Source: Streptomyces sp. CB02959 (lineage in GTDB: Bacteria > Actinomycetota > Actinomycetes > Streptomycetales > Streptomycetaceae). Taken from it: 64,000 nt of DNA. The notes below the pieces were generated by a model that was not told the origin of the DNA, made no database searches, and saw only the letters and a list, made by a program, of their open reading frames with translations. The position numbers were made by a program, and so were the translations under genes. The stretch covers positions 158,514 through 222,513 of the forward strand of contig NZ_NNBP01000013.1 in assembly GCF_002803155.1 (NCBI RefSeq), read 5' to 3'. Shown here piece after piece: positions 45,797-54,261 of this stretch; within the stretch, counting starts at the first letter, position 1, and each line of letters begins with the position of its first letter.

Positions 45797-45839
45797 ACGT
45801 ACACGTACTTTACCGTGGAGCCAGATAGGACGTGTACGT
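45797..45839. promoter_or_regulatory. Paired MarR operator sites
   Basis: ACGTACACGT at 45797-45806 and its exact reverse complement ACGTGTACGT at 45830-45839 lie between the divergent MarR and ubiX starts. Both are preceded by TAGG. They are good candidates for MarR dimer sites. Confidence 0.65.
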
Positions 45840-45877
45840 CGTAAATGGCTGCGGGGGCGGAAGAGGAGGACGGTGCC

Positions 45878-46140
45878 ATGCGCCTCGTCGTCGCGATGAC
45901 CGGTGCCACCGGCGCGCCCATCGGAGTGCGCCTGCGCGGATGGGCGCCGTCGTGCTGCCCCCCGTCCTCACCTTCTACAACCGGCCCACCGGCATCGACG
46001 ACCTCGTCGCCCGCATCCTCGACCAGTTCGGGCTGGACCTCCCCACCGCCCGGCGCTGGAACGGCATGCGCCGGGACGCGGCCGACCGGACGGCGGAGCC
46101 GGACGCCGGGGCCGCCGGCCCACCGGCGCGCCCGAGCTGA
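45878..46140 (+). pseudogene. UbiX/BsdB-type flavin prenyltransferase remnant (internal deletion and frame change)
   Basis: A good ribosome-binding site (GAGGAGG) precedes an ATG that encodes the true UbiX N-terminus MRLVVAMTGATGAPIGVRLR. After 20 codons the sequence jumps, in another frame, to the C-terminus of the same family starting at 45940 (MGAVVLPPVLTFYNRPTGID, then ILDQFGLDLPTARRWNGM). About 110-120 central residues, including the FMN and dimethylallyl-phosphate sites, are gone. The C-terminal 66 codons remain open. In BsdBCD/VdcBCD-type operons this gene supplies prenylated FMN for the UbiD enzyme encoded next. Here it cannot do so. Confidence 0.85.
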
Positions 46141-46228
46141 CGCCCGCGCCGTCCCTCCCCACCCCGGCCTCCGCGCCGGCACCCCTTGCTTCCCTCCGTT
46201 CGCCTCCCCTCCGTGAGAAAGGTTCGCC

Positions 46229-47740
46229 ATGCCCCAACGCGGCAGTGCCCTCAACTTCCGGGACTTCGTCGACGAACTGCTCGCCGTGGGCGACGCGGTG
46301 GACATCCGCCGACCCGTCGACCCCACCCTCGAAGCCGCCGCCGTCACCCGGCGCGTCTACGAGACCCGCAGCCCCGCCCCGCTGTTCGGGAACCTGACCG
46401 GCACCGAGCCCGGCTTCCGCCTGCTCGGCGCGCCCGCCGGCCTGAGCAGCCGCACCTCCGGCACCTACGGCAGGCTCGCCGCGCACTTCGGAATGGCGCG
46501 CGACACCACACCCCGGGAACTGCTGGAGAAGCTGATCGCCGCCATGCACGCCGAACCCGTCGCCCCGCGCGTCGTGGAAACCGGCCCCTGCAAGGAGCAC
46601 GTGCTCCGGGGCGACGCGGTGGACCTGGAGCGGTTCCCGGTCCCGCTGCTCCACCAGCAGGACGGCGGCCGCTACTTCGGCACCTACGGCTTCCACGTCG
46701 TGCGCACCCCGGACGGGCGCTGGACGAGCTGGTCGATCAGCCGCAGCATGCTCCACGGCCCCACCACGCTGGTCGGCCCGGCCATGCCCCAGCAGCACCT
46801 CGGCATGATCCACCGGATGTGGCAGGAGAAGGGCGAACCCACACCGTGGGCCATGGTGCTCGGCGCCCCGCCCGCGGCGCTGGCCGCCGCCGGCATGCCG
46901 CTGCCCGCCGAGGTCGACGAGGACGGTTACGTCGGCGCGCTGACCGGCAGCCCCGTCGAGGTGGTCCGCACCGAGACCAACGGCCTCCACGCCCCGGCCA
47001 ACGCCGAGATCGTGCTGGAGGGGTACATCAGCCCCGACGAGACCGCGCCCGAGGGGCCGATGGGCGAGTACCACGGCCACACGTTCACCGAGCGCAAGCC
47101 CCAACCCGTCTTCCACGTCGAGGCCGTCACCCACCGCTCCGATCCGATCCTGCCGATCTGCGTCGCGGGCCTGCCGCCGGAGGAGAACCACACCATCTGG
47201 GGCACGATGATCTCCGCCGCCGCCCTGGACCAGCTGCGCGCCGACGGCCTGCCGGTCGATCTGGCCTGGTGTTCCTACGAGGCCGCGACGTGCTGGATCG
47301 TGGTCTCCATCGACCTCCGGCGACTGGCCGAAACCGGCATGGACGAACGGCGGTTGGCGGACGCGGTGGCCGGCAGTCTCTTCGGTTCGCACGCCGGATG
47401 GCTGGTGCCCAAGGTCATCCTCGTCGCCGACGACATCGACATCACCGACATCGACCAGGTGGTGTGGGCGATGGCCACCCGCTACCACCCCGGCGCCGGC
47501 GAGTACACGTACCCCGACGCGCCGGGCATCCCGATGGTCCCCTACCTGACCGCCGAGGAAGCCCGCTCCGGCCGGGGCGGCAAGGCCGTCGTGAGCTGCC
47601 TGCTGCCCGAACACTTCACCGGGCGCACCCACGGCGTCCCCACCGACTTCCGCCACGCGTATCCCGCCGCGCTCCAACGGAAGGTGCTCGACCACTGGGC
47701 CGACTACGGCTTCGCCGCGCCGGGGCGACCGGCCCGCTGA
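46229..47740 (+). CDS. UbiD-family decarboxylase, Fdc1 (ferulate/cinnamate decarboxylase)-like
   Basis: The 503-residue protein matches the fungal ferulic acid decarboxylase Fdc1 along its whole length: DPTLEAAAVTRRVYET, then RLAAHFGM, GPCKEH, PVPLLHQQDGG, and VLDHWADYGF at the end. The catalytic triad of prenyl-FMN UbiD enzymes is present as Arg172 (SISRSML), Glu275 and Glu280 (EGPMGEYHGH), almost the same numbering as Fdc1. It should decarboxylate aryl- or alkenyl-acrylic acids to styrenes, or a related aromatic acid. It requires prenylated FMN, yet the adjacent ubiX gene is broken, so the cofactor must come from another locus. The MarR protein probably regulates it. Confidence 0.9.
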   Translation: MPQRGSALNFRDFVDELLAVGDAVDIRRPVDPTLEAAAVTRRVYETRSPAPLFGNLTGTEPGFRLLGAPAGLSSRTSGTYGRLAAHFGMARDTTPRELLEKLIAAMHAEPVAPRVVETGPCKEHVLRGDAVDLERFPVPLLHQQDGGRYFGTYGFHVVRTPDGRWTSWSISRSMLHGPTTLVGPAMPQQHLGMIHRMWQEKGEPTPWAMVLGAPPAALAAAGMPLPAEVDEDGYVGALTGSPVEVVRTETNGLHAPANAEIVLEGYISPDETAPEGPMGEYHGHTFTERKPQPVFHVEAVTHRSDPILPICVAGLPPEENHTIWGTMISAAALDQLRADGLPVDLAWCSYEAATCWIVVSIDLRRLAETGMDERRLADAVAGSLFGSHAGWLVPKVILVADDIDITDIDQVVWAMATRYHPGAGEYTYPDAPGIPMVPYLTAEEARSGRGGKAVVSCLLPEHFTGRTHGVPTDFRHAYPAALQRKVLDHWADYGFAAPGRPAR

Positions 47741-47790
47741 GGGGCCGCTGCCCCCACCGCCGGCCCCCGGCGCCCGCCGGAGCGTCCCGC

Positions 47791-48894
47791 TCAGGGGAAG
47801 CGCAGTACGGGCTTGACGACCTCGCCCGCGGCCGCGGCCCGCGCGGCGTCCTCGATCTCGTGGAACGGGAACTCGGTGATGATCTCGTCGAGCGGGAGGA
47901 CGCCCTCGCGGTACAGGTCGACGAGGCGGGGGAGGAACGCCGCGGGATCCGCGTCCCCTTCGATGACGCCGCGGATCCGGATGCCCTTCGTCAGCACCGT
48001 CATGATGTCGAATTCGGCGCGGCCGCCGACCCCGACCAGGGCCAGCGTGCCGCGCTGGGCGAGCGCCGCGATGGCCTGGGAGATCACCCCCGACTGCCCG
48101 GTGGTGTCGATGGCGAAGCGGGCGCCGCCCCCGGCGTGGTCGCGGACCGCGGCCCCGACATCCGCCACCGCGGTGGGGTCGACGGCCGCCACGGCACCGA
48201 ACTTCAGGGCCTTGTCGCGCCGGGCCGCCAGTGGATCGACGGCGATGACCCGGCAGCCCTCGGCGACCGCGGTCATGACGGAGGTGAGCCCGACACTGCC
48301 CGCGCCGAAAACCGCCACCGACGCCCCCCGCGGCGGACGCAGCACGTTGAGGACCGTGCCGGCCCCGGTCTGCACGCCACAGCCGAGCGGCGCCGCAACG
48401 GCCGGCGGCAGGTCCGCGGGCACCTTGACGACGTTGCTGGTGTGCGCGAGGGCGTACGTGGCGAAGGAGGACTGGCCGAAGAAGCTGCCGTAGACGGTGC
48501 TGCCGTCCCCGGCCCGGGACAGCGGACTGGTGCCGTCAGGCCGGGTGCCGCCGGCGTTGAGGGCGAAGATGCCCGTCTCGCAGTAGGCGGGGTGGCCGGC
48601 CGAGCACTGGCCGCAGGTGGTGCAACTGCGGTAGCTCAGGCACACGTTGTCGCCCGGCCGTACGCCGGTCACCCCGTCGCCCACCGCCGCCACGACACCG
48701 GCGCCTTCATGGCCGAAGACCATCGGGCAGAGCTGCCGCGGCCACTTCTGCCGGCTGCTGAGGTCGGTGTGGCAGATACCGGCCGCCGCGATCCTGACCA
48801 GGACCTCGTCGGACCGGGGCGAGTCGATGACGAGGTCGTCGCGAAGGGTGAAGGGTCCGCCGGGAGCTTCCACGACGGCTGCCTGAATGCGCAT
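47791..48894 (-). CDS. Zinc-dependent aryl-alcohol-type dehydrogenase
   Basis: This 367-residue medium-chain dehydrogenase has the catalytic zinc ligands in AGICHTDLS and FGHEGAGVV. The structural zinc lobe is CTTCGQCSAGHPAYC and the NAD motif is VAVFGAGSVGLTSVM. It resembles benzyl/aryl-alcohol dehydrogenases (XylB/AreB type) that interconvert aromatic alcohols and aldehydes. It is convergent with the UbiD gene (50-bp gap), which supports an aromatic-compound theme but not co-transcription. The ATG at 48894 starts the conserved N-terminus. Confidence 0.9.
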   Translation of the reverse strand: MRIQAAVVEAPGGPFTLRDDLVIDSPRSDEVLVRIAAAGICHTDLSSRQKWPRQLCPMVFGHEGAGVVAAVGDGVTGVRPGDNVCLSYRSCTTCGQCSAGHPAYCETGIFALNAGGTRPDGTSPLSRAGDGSTVYGSFFGQSSFATYALAHTSNVVKVPADLPPAVAAPLGCGVQTGAGTVLNVLRPPRGASVAVFGAGSVGLTSVMTAVAEGCRVIAVDPLAARRDKALKFGAVAAVDPTAVADVGAAVRDHAGGGARFAIDTTGQSGVISQAIAALAQRGTLALVGVGGRAEFDIMTVLTKGIRIRGVIEGDADPAAFLPRLVDLYREGVLPLDEIITEFPFHEIEDAARAAAAGEVVKPVLRFP

Positions 48895-49045
48895 CAGTTT
48901 CTTTGGCTTTCCGGGGTGTTGGCGGTGCTGGCGAAGGTGGAGCGGTCGGTCCGAGGGTATGCCGGGACGCCCGGGCGGTGCAGCCCCGCGCCCCGCGGAA
49001 CGGGGCCCGTGAAGGCCGCCTTGAGGCCACCGACACCTGACCAAC

Positions 49046-49390
49046 TCAGGCCCACACCGCCTTGACCACGGCGTGGCCCGCTGCGGCCGCCCGCGCGTAG
49101 AACCCTTGGAGGCCCCGGTGATGGTCGAAGAACTCCTGCCCGACCTGCGCCTCGTCCCCTCCGTAGCCGCTGAACCCGGCACCGGCGGCGTGCCACAGCT
49201 CGTCGAAGGCGACACTCGCGAGGAAGCCCGCGGCCTGTGACACCCCCGGCGGATCCAGCAGCATCAGGGGCGGGTCAAAGGTGTCGGCATCGGCGCCGTG
49301 TGCCACGGGGCGCCCGCCGTAGATCGGCAACGTCCAGGATGCGTCGGCCTCCGCATCGAGGGCATCGGCGGCGGCGTAGAGGTCGTTGAC
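49046..49390 (-). CDS. DUF1877-like protein, short form
   Basis: The 114-residue product resembles the middle and end of DUF1877/YfbM proteins (PPLMLLDPPGVSQAAGFLAS, and HHRGLQGFYARAAAAGHAVV). The usual N-terminal strand region is missing. The GTG at 49390 is a guess, and an upstream frame reaches 49489 without adding recognisable sequence. It may be a truncated gene. Function is unknown. Confidence 0.5.
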   Translation of the reverse strand, partial: VNDLYAAADALDAEADASWTLPIYGGRPVAHGADADTFDPPLMLLDPPGVSQAAGFLASVAFDELWHAAGAGFSGYGGDEAQVGQEFFDHHRGLQGFYARAAAAGHAVVKAVWA

Positions 49391-49485
49391 GGAGTCCCGA
49401 TGTCCCGTCTCCTGGCGCGGAATCCCAGGTGCTGCCGAGACGCCCTCCGACCCCCGAGCGCCGTGTGACGTCCTCCTTGCCGCGA

Positions 49486-50028
49486 TCAACGAGTGGTGGT
49501 GACGTACTGATCCGACGACAGCTCGAACACCCGGACCGGCCGGCCGCTGGTGGGATGGACGGTCTCACGGACCGGGTGCATCCCCAGTTTGGTCATGATC
49601 CGTTCGGAGGCGTCGTTGCCCACGTGAGTGATGCTGACGATCCGCTCCAGCCCCCGCTCTTCGAACCCGAACCGGACAGCGGCCGCAGCGGCCTCGGTGG
49701 CCAAGCCCTGCCCCCAGTGGGAACGTCCCAGCCGCCAGCCGACCTCAACCGCCGGCAGTACCTCCGGCAAGAAGTGGGGTACCGAAAGGCCGGTGAACCC
49801 GGCCAGTTCGCCAGTGGCCCGGATCTCCACAGCGAACAGGCCGAAGCCCCGTGACTCCCACTCGCTCTCCCATGCCTGGATCCCGTCGCGAGTCTGCTGT
49901 TCGTCACGGACGCTGCCGTCACGGATCCACCGCATGACCTCGGGGTCGGCATTGATGGCAGCCATGGGCGCAACATCTTCCGCGCGCCAGCGACGCAGGA
50001 TCAAACGGGAAGTCTCAAGCGTGACCAT
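49486..50028 (-). CDS. RimJ-like GNAT N-acetyltransferase
   Basis: The 180-residue protein has the RimJ/RimL pattern: LETSRLILRRWRAEDVAPMA, EVGWRLGRSHWGQGLATEAA for the acetyl-CoA loop, and ITHVGNDASERIMTKLGM. These enzymes acetylate protein N-termini or small amines. The ATG at 50028 starts the conserved MVTLETSRL. The gene has no evident partner. Confidence 0.9.
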   Translation of the reverse strand: MVTLETSRLILRRWRAEDVAPMAAINADPEVMRWIRDGSVRDEQQTRDGIQAWESEWESRGFGLFAVEIRATGELAGFTGLSVPHFLPEVLPAVEVGWRLGRSHWGQGLATEAAAAAVRFGFEERGLERIVSITHVGNDASERIMTKLGMHPVRETVHPTSGRPVRVFELSSDQYVTTTR

Positions 50029-50092
50029 CGAACCATTCTGGATCACACAATGGGCTCTCCGCCATCCTCACCAGGCACTTGCGATACGCGCG

Positions 50093-50656
50093 TTAGTCCG
50101 GTGCGATGGCTTTGACCCAGTCCCCGACGGTCAGGACGTCCGCCCACTGCGGGAACAGTCTTTCGGTGAGGGTCCGGTGCACCTCGGGGTCGGTGTCGAG
50201 GCAGGCATCCGCCAGGACGGTGAGGCCGAAGTCCAGGTCGTTGGCCTGGCACAGGGTGTACAGCACGACACCGCTGGTGGCGATGCCGGTGAGGACGAGG
50301 CTGTCGATGCCGCGGGACCTGAGCACCAGGTCGAGGTCGCTGCCCGAGAACGCGCTGGCCCGCCGCTTGGTGATCACGACGTCGCCCTCCTGGGGCGCGA
50401 CGTCGTGGTGGATCTCCGTACCGGGGGCTCCCTCGGTGAACAGGCCGTCCCGCACCGCGGCGGTGAGCACCTTGTGGCGAGGGCTGACGTCGGGCCGGCC
50501 CGGGCGGAGCCCGATGATCACGTAGATCACGGGGATGCCGGCCGCCCGGGCGCCGTCGATCGCTGTGCGCAGGCGCGGCAGGTATCCGGAGCCGTCGTCC
50601 GCGATCGCCACGATGTCCTCTTGGACGTCCATCACGAGGAGAGCGCTGTGCGCCAT
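50093..50656 (-). CDS. Isochorismatase-like protein lacking the nucleophilic cysteine
   Basis: This 187-residue cysteine-hydrolase-fold protein retains the catalytic-triad Asp (LLVMDVQEDIV, ~10) and Lys (DVVITKRRASAF, ~95). At the active-site loop, where active members read TxxCV, it reads GIATSGVVLYTL, with Val at the Cys position. Hydrolase activity by the standard mechanism is therefore unlikely, though a distinct actinobacterial subgroup appears to share this loop. It lies 148 bp downstream of the KAS II gene on the same strand and may be read from the same transcript. Confidence 0.82.
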   Translation of the reverse strand: MAHSALLVMDVQEDIVAIADDGSGYLPRLRTAIDGARAAGIPVIYVIIGLRPGRPDVSPRHKVLTAAVRDGLFTEGAPGTEIHHDVAPQEGDVVITKRRASAFSGSDLDLVLRSRGIDSLVLTGIATSGVVLYTLCQANDLDFGLTVLADACLDTDPEVHRTLTERLFPQWADVLTVGDWVKAIAPD

Positions 50657-50804
50657 GGTCGCCGTCCCTTCTTCGGTGGGGCACGAGAACGGTTCTTCGC
50701 GATCGGCCGGGGCGGCGTGGGAACGGCCGCTGCACCGCCGTGCCGAGGGCGAAGGTGTCGAGCACACCATGCTCGGTATCGGCCGCCCGCACAACTTCCC
50801 GGCG

Positions 50805-52049
50805 TCAGAGCGCCGGTCGGAAGGCGAGCACCGTGGTGTGGCCGCCGAAGCCCAGGGAGTTGCTGAGGGCGAGGCGGACGGGCTGAGGCCGGGGACGGCC
50901 GGTGACCAGGTCGAGGGCGGGGAGTTGGGGGTCGCGGCGCCGGAAGTTGGCGGTGGGCGGGACGAGTTGGTGTTTGACGGTCAGTGCGGTGAGCGCGGCC
51001 TCGATCGCCCCGGCGGCGCCCATGGTGTGGCCCAGGACTCCTTTGGCCGAGGTCACCGAGGGCGGTGAGGCGCCGAACAGCTGGTCCAGGGTGGCGGCCT
51101 CCGACCGGTCGTTGAGGGGGGTGCTGGTTCCGTGGGCGTTGATGTGGGCGACGTCGGCCGGAGCGGCTCCGGCGGAGCGCAGCGCCTCCTGTGTGGCCAG
51201 GCGCAGGCCCCGGCCCTCCGGGTCGGGGACCACCGGGTGGTGGGCGTCGGCGGAGAGGCCGTAGCCGGCGAGGCGCGCCTGGACCGGTGCCCGGCGGGCG
51301 GCGGCGTCCGCGGCACGTTCCAGTACGAGCACCCCCGCGCCCTCGGCGAGCACGAAGCCGTCCCGGTCCGCGTCGAAGGGGCGGGAGGCGCGGGCGGGGG
51401 TGTCGTGGCGGCGGGACAGGGCGCCCATGCGCGCGAACGCGGTGGCGCAGAGCGGGGTGACCATGGCGTCGGTGCCGCCGGCCACGGCGATGTCGCAGGC
51501 ACCCGCGGACAGCAGCAAGGCGGCCAGCGCCACCGCGGCGGCGCCCGATGCGCAGGCCGTCGCGGTGTGCAGGACCGGGCCCCGGGCGCCGAGGGCGATG
51601 GCCAGTTGCCCCGCGGCCATGTTGGGCAGGAACGCGGGGAGGGTGAGGGGGGAGACGGCTCGGGGGCCGCCGTCGGTGAGTTTGCGGTGCTGCTCCTCGT
51701 AGGTGCCCACGCCGCCGGCCGCCGATCCCAGGATCACCGCGACCCGGGCGGCGTCCCAGGAAGCCGGGTCCAGTCCGGCTGCGGAGACCGCCTCGTGGGC
51801 GGCGGCCAGGGCGAACTGGGTGCACCGGTCGTACTGCCAGGGCCGGGCACCGGGTACCTGGGTGCGCGGGTCGAAGTCGGGGACGCGGCAGGAGAATCCG
51901 ACCGGCAGGCCCGCCAGTTCGGGGTCCGGCGCCGCGGTGCCCCGCCCGGCGCAGACCCCCGCCCAGGTCGCCGCGGTGCCGGAACCGGCCGGGGTGACCA
52001 GGCCGATTCCGGTGACCGCGAGACCCGCGTCGTCGCCTGGGACGCTCAC
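50805..52049 (-). CDS. Beta-ketoacyl-ACP synthase II (FabF/RedR-like)
   Basis: The 414-residue protein has the KAS II triad Cys166 (TATACASGA), His306 (INAHGTSTPLND) and His341 (KGVLGHTMGAAG). The Cys shows it is a condensing enzyme, not a chain-length factor. It should extend a short acyl-ACP with malonyl-ACP. The gene overlaps the ACP gene as ATGA, giving the order KAS III - ACP - KAS II seen in redP-redQ-redR. It is the last gene of the cassette. Confidence 0.93.
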   Translation of the reverse strand: MSVPGDDAGLAVTGIGLVTPAGSGTAATWAGVCAGRGTAAPDPELAGLPVGFSCRVPDFDPRTQVPGARPWQYDRCTQFALAAAHEAVSAAGLDPASWDAARVAVILGSAAGGVGTYEEQHRKLTDGGPRAVSPLTLPAFLPNMAAGQLAIALGARGPVLHTATACASGAAAVALAALLLSAGACDIAVAGGTDAMVTPLCATAFARMGALSRRHDTPARASRPFDADRDGFVLAEGAGVLVLERAADAAARRAPVQARLAGYGLSADAHHPVVPDPEGRGLRLATQEALRSAGAAPADVAHINAHGTSTPLNDRSEAATLDQLFGASPPSVTSAKGVLGHTMGAAGAIEAALTALTVKHQLVPPTANFRRRDPQLPALDLVTGRPRPQPVRLALSNSLGFGGHTTVLAFRPAL

Positions 52050-52318
52050 CGCGGGGCTCCTCCCCGGTCGGCGGCGGCGCCCGCGCCGGACAGCTGTGCC
52101 GTCACGGCCTGCGCCACCTGTTCCAGGGTCAGTTCGGCGGCGGAGTCGTCCTCCTCCAGCGGGACGCCCCAGTGTTCCTGGAGGGTGACGTAGAGCTCGA
52201 CGACGGCGAGGGAGTCGAGTTCCAGCGCGGCCAGGGTGCTGCCGGGGCGGACTTCCTCGGCGTCGACCTCGAACTTGTCGGTGAGGACGGTCACGAGGTG
52301 GTCGTAGACAGGGTCCAT
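52046..52318 (-). CDS. Acyl carrier protein
   Basis: The 90-residue protein has the phosphopantetheine attachment site Ser36 in LELDSLAVVEL (usual GxDSL) and an acidic four-helix pattern. It is flanked by, and overlaps, the KAS III (28 bp) and KAS II (4 bp) genes, so it should be the dedicated carrier of this assembly line. No phosphopantetheinyl transferase is nearby. Confidence 0.93.
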   Translation of the reverse strand: MDPVYDHLVTVLTDKFEVDAEEVRPGSTLAALELDSLAVVELYVTLQEHWGVPLEEDDSAAELTLEQVAQAVTAQLSGAGAAADRGGAPR

Positions 52319-53391
52319 GAGTTCCTCCGGTGCGTGGGACGGGTGGTGGAGATGGTGCTGTGGGGTTCCGGGGGGAGGTCGCGGGGCCGGACCGCCGGCC
52401 AGGTCAGGGCGGCGGAGGCCCAGGTCAGTCCGCCGCCGAACGCGGTCAGCAGGGTGGGGGTCCCGGGGCGGATGCGACGGTGGGCGGCGGCGTCGGCGAG
52501 GGCCAGTGGGATGGACGCGGCGGCGGTGTTGCCGACGTCGCGGAGGTTGCCGAAGCAGCGGCGGGGCGGGATGCCGACCCGGTCGGCGACCGAGTCCAGG
52601 ATCCGCTGGTTGGCCTGGTGGCCGATGAACGCCCCGACCGCGGCGGGCGGCCAGCCGGACTTCGCCAGGACGGCGCGCGAGGACACGGTCATCCGGCGCA
52701 CCGCCTGCCCGTACACCTCGCGGCCGCGCATCCGGAAGTAGTGGTCGTCGCGGCACAGCCGGCGCCCCGGGTCGGGCTGTCGGGCACCGCCCGCGGCGAT
52801 CGCGATGAGGTCGCTGCCGGCGCCGTCGGAGCCCCAGTCGGTGCCGGCGATCGCGCCGGGCTCGGTCCGGTCCCCGGCGCGCAGCAGTACCGCTCCGGCG
52901 CCGTCGCCGAAGATCACCGCGGTGTCCCGGTCCAGCGGGTCGATGATGCGGGAGTAGGTCTCGGCGCCGATCACCAGGGGTCGGGTGCAGACGCCGGTGC
53001 GGATCAGCGCGGTGGCGACGGTGAGGCCGTAGAGGAAACCGGAGCACACCGCCGCCAGGTCGAAGGCGGGCACGGTGCCCAGGCCCAGGCGGTGGGCGAC
53101 CTCCGGCGCGGTCGCCGGGCAGCGCCGGTCGGGGGTGGTGGTGGCGACCAGCACCAGGTCCGCCGGGGCCTGCGCGGAGTCCTGCGCGGCCCGGCCGGCG
53201 GCCACCGCGAGGTCGCCGGTGCTGGTGTCGTCCTCGGCGGCCCGGCGCCGGGCGATACCGGTGCGGGAGCGGATCCACTCGTCGCTGGTGTCCAGGACGC
53301 CGCGGCGCCGGACGTCTTCGTTGGTCAGCACCCGCGGGGGCAGGCAACTGCCGATGCCGTCGATCACGGCGGTCGGGCTCACCGTTGTCAT
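52291..53391 (-). CDS. Beta-ketoacyl-ACP synthase III, copy 1 (RedP-like)
   Basis: The 366-residue FabH-like protein has Cys116 (DLAAVCSGFLYGL), His258 (GHQANQRI) and Asn288 (GNTAAASIPLAL), the full KAS III triad. It should start chains from an acyl-CoA and malonyl-ACP. Its C-terminal ~20 residues are basic and Ser/Thr-rich and overlap the ACP start in another frame. It and the copy at 54258 are clearly different in sequence, so they probably use different primers or perform different reactions. Confidence 0.92.
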   Translation of the reverse strand: MTTVSPTAVIDGIGSCLPPRVLTNEDVRRRGVLDTSDEWIRSRTGIARRRAAEDDTSTGDLAVAAGRAAQDSAQAPADLVLVATTTPDRRCPATAPEVAHRLGLGTVPAFDLAAVCSGFLYGLTVATALIRTGVCTRPLVIGAETYSRIIDPLDRDTAVIFGDGAGAVLLRAGDRTEPGAIAGTDWGSDGAGSDLIAIAAGGARQPDPGRRLCRDDHYFRMRGREVYGQAVRRMTVSSRAVLAKSGWPPAAVGAFIGHQANQRILDSVADRVGIPPRRCFGNLRDVGNTAAASIPLALADAAAHRRIRPGTPTLLTAFGGGLTWASAALTWPAVRPRDLPPEPHSTISTTRPTHRRNSWTLSTTTS

Positions 53392-53418
53392 GGTGGTATC
53401 CCTCGATTCGCGGGGCGG

Positions 53419-54261
53419 TCAGGCGGTGAACGGGGACGGCGGTTTGGGGATACCGGCCAGTCCGCCGTCGGGCACGGAGACCCCGCCGTCGAGCACCAGC
53501 GCCTGCCCGGTCAGGTACGACGCGGCGGGGGAGGCGAGGAACAGCGCGGCGCGGGCGATCTCGTCCGGTTCCGCCCAGCGGCCCAACGGGACGTGCGCCA
53601 TCAGCCACTCCGACAGCGGCGCCAGGGAGTACGCGAAGGCCGTCATGTCGGTGCGGGTCCAGCCCGGGCACAGCGCGTTGACCCGGATGCCGTCGCGCGC
53701 CCAGCCCACCGCCAGACTGCGGGCGAGCGCGATCTGCGCCGCCTTGGAGGCGCCGTACGCCTCCATCCGGGGGGTGCCGGCGACCCCGGCCAGCGAGGAC
53801 ATCAGCACCACACTGCCCAGGGACGAGCCGGTGAGGTGGCGGTGGGCGCGCCGGCACAGTGCCGCGGTCGCGTTGAGGTTGACCGACACCACATGGTCCC
53901 AGTCGGCCTGTGCGGAGTCCTGGAGGGGCACCAGGGTGGGGGTGCCGTCGTCCTGGGCGGGCAGCACGCCCGCGTTGTGGACGATGACGTCGAGCCCGCC
54001 GAGCGGGGCCGCCGCCTCGTCCACCACCGCCTCCGCGGCGCCCGGTTCGGCGAGGTCGCCGGGGACCAGGACCGCGGTGCGGCCCTCCTCCTCCACCAGC
54101 GCGGCGGTCTCCTTGAGCGCGCCCGAACTCCGGGCGGACAGCGCCAGATCGGCGCCGGCCCGGGCGAGGGCCACCGCGGTGGCCTTGCCGATGCCGCGGG
54201 AGGCGCCGGTGACCAGGGCTCGGGCGCCGTCGAGCCGGAACGGGTCGTGCGAGGTCGTCAT
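53419..54261 (-). CDS. FabG-like short-chain dehydrogenase/reductase
   Basis: This 280-residue SDR has the cofactor loop ALVTGASRGIGKATAVAL, NAGVLP, a catalytic Ser in MSSLAG, YGASK for Tyr and Lys, and NALCPGWTRTDM. It is most simply the 3-ketoacyl-ACP reductase of the cassette. Its start overlaps the upstream KAS III stop as ATGA. A C-terminal extension, GIPKPPSPFTA, is unusual but short. No dehydratase or enoyl reductase is encoded alongside. Confidence 0.92.
   Translation of the reverse strand: MTTSHDPFRLDGARALVTGASRGIGKATAVALARAGADLALSARSSGALKETAALVEEEGRTAVLVPGDLAEPGAAEAVVDEAAAPLGGLDVIVHNAGVLPAQDDGTPTLVPLQDSAQADWDHVVSVNLNATAALCRRAHRHLTGSSLGSVVLMSSLAGVAGTPRMEAYGASKAAQIALARSLAVGWARDGIRVNALCPGWTRTDMTAFAYSLAPLSEWLMAHVPLGRWAEPDEIARAALFLASPAASYLTGQALVLDGGVSVPDGGLAGIPKPPSPFTA

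Noticed and set aside
46186-49065. A 959-codon plus-strand open frame overlapping the UbiD gene
   Set aside because: It is out of frame with the well-conserved UbiD protein and continues antisense to the alcohol dehydrogenase. Arg/Pro-rich, with no motif.
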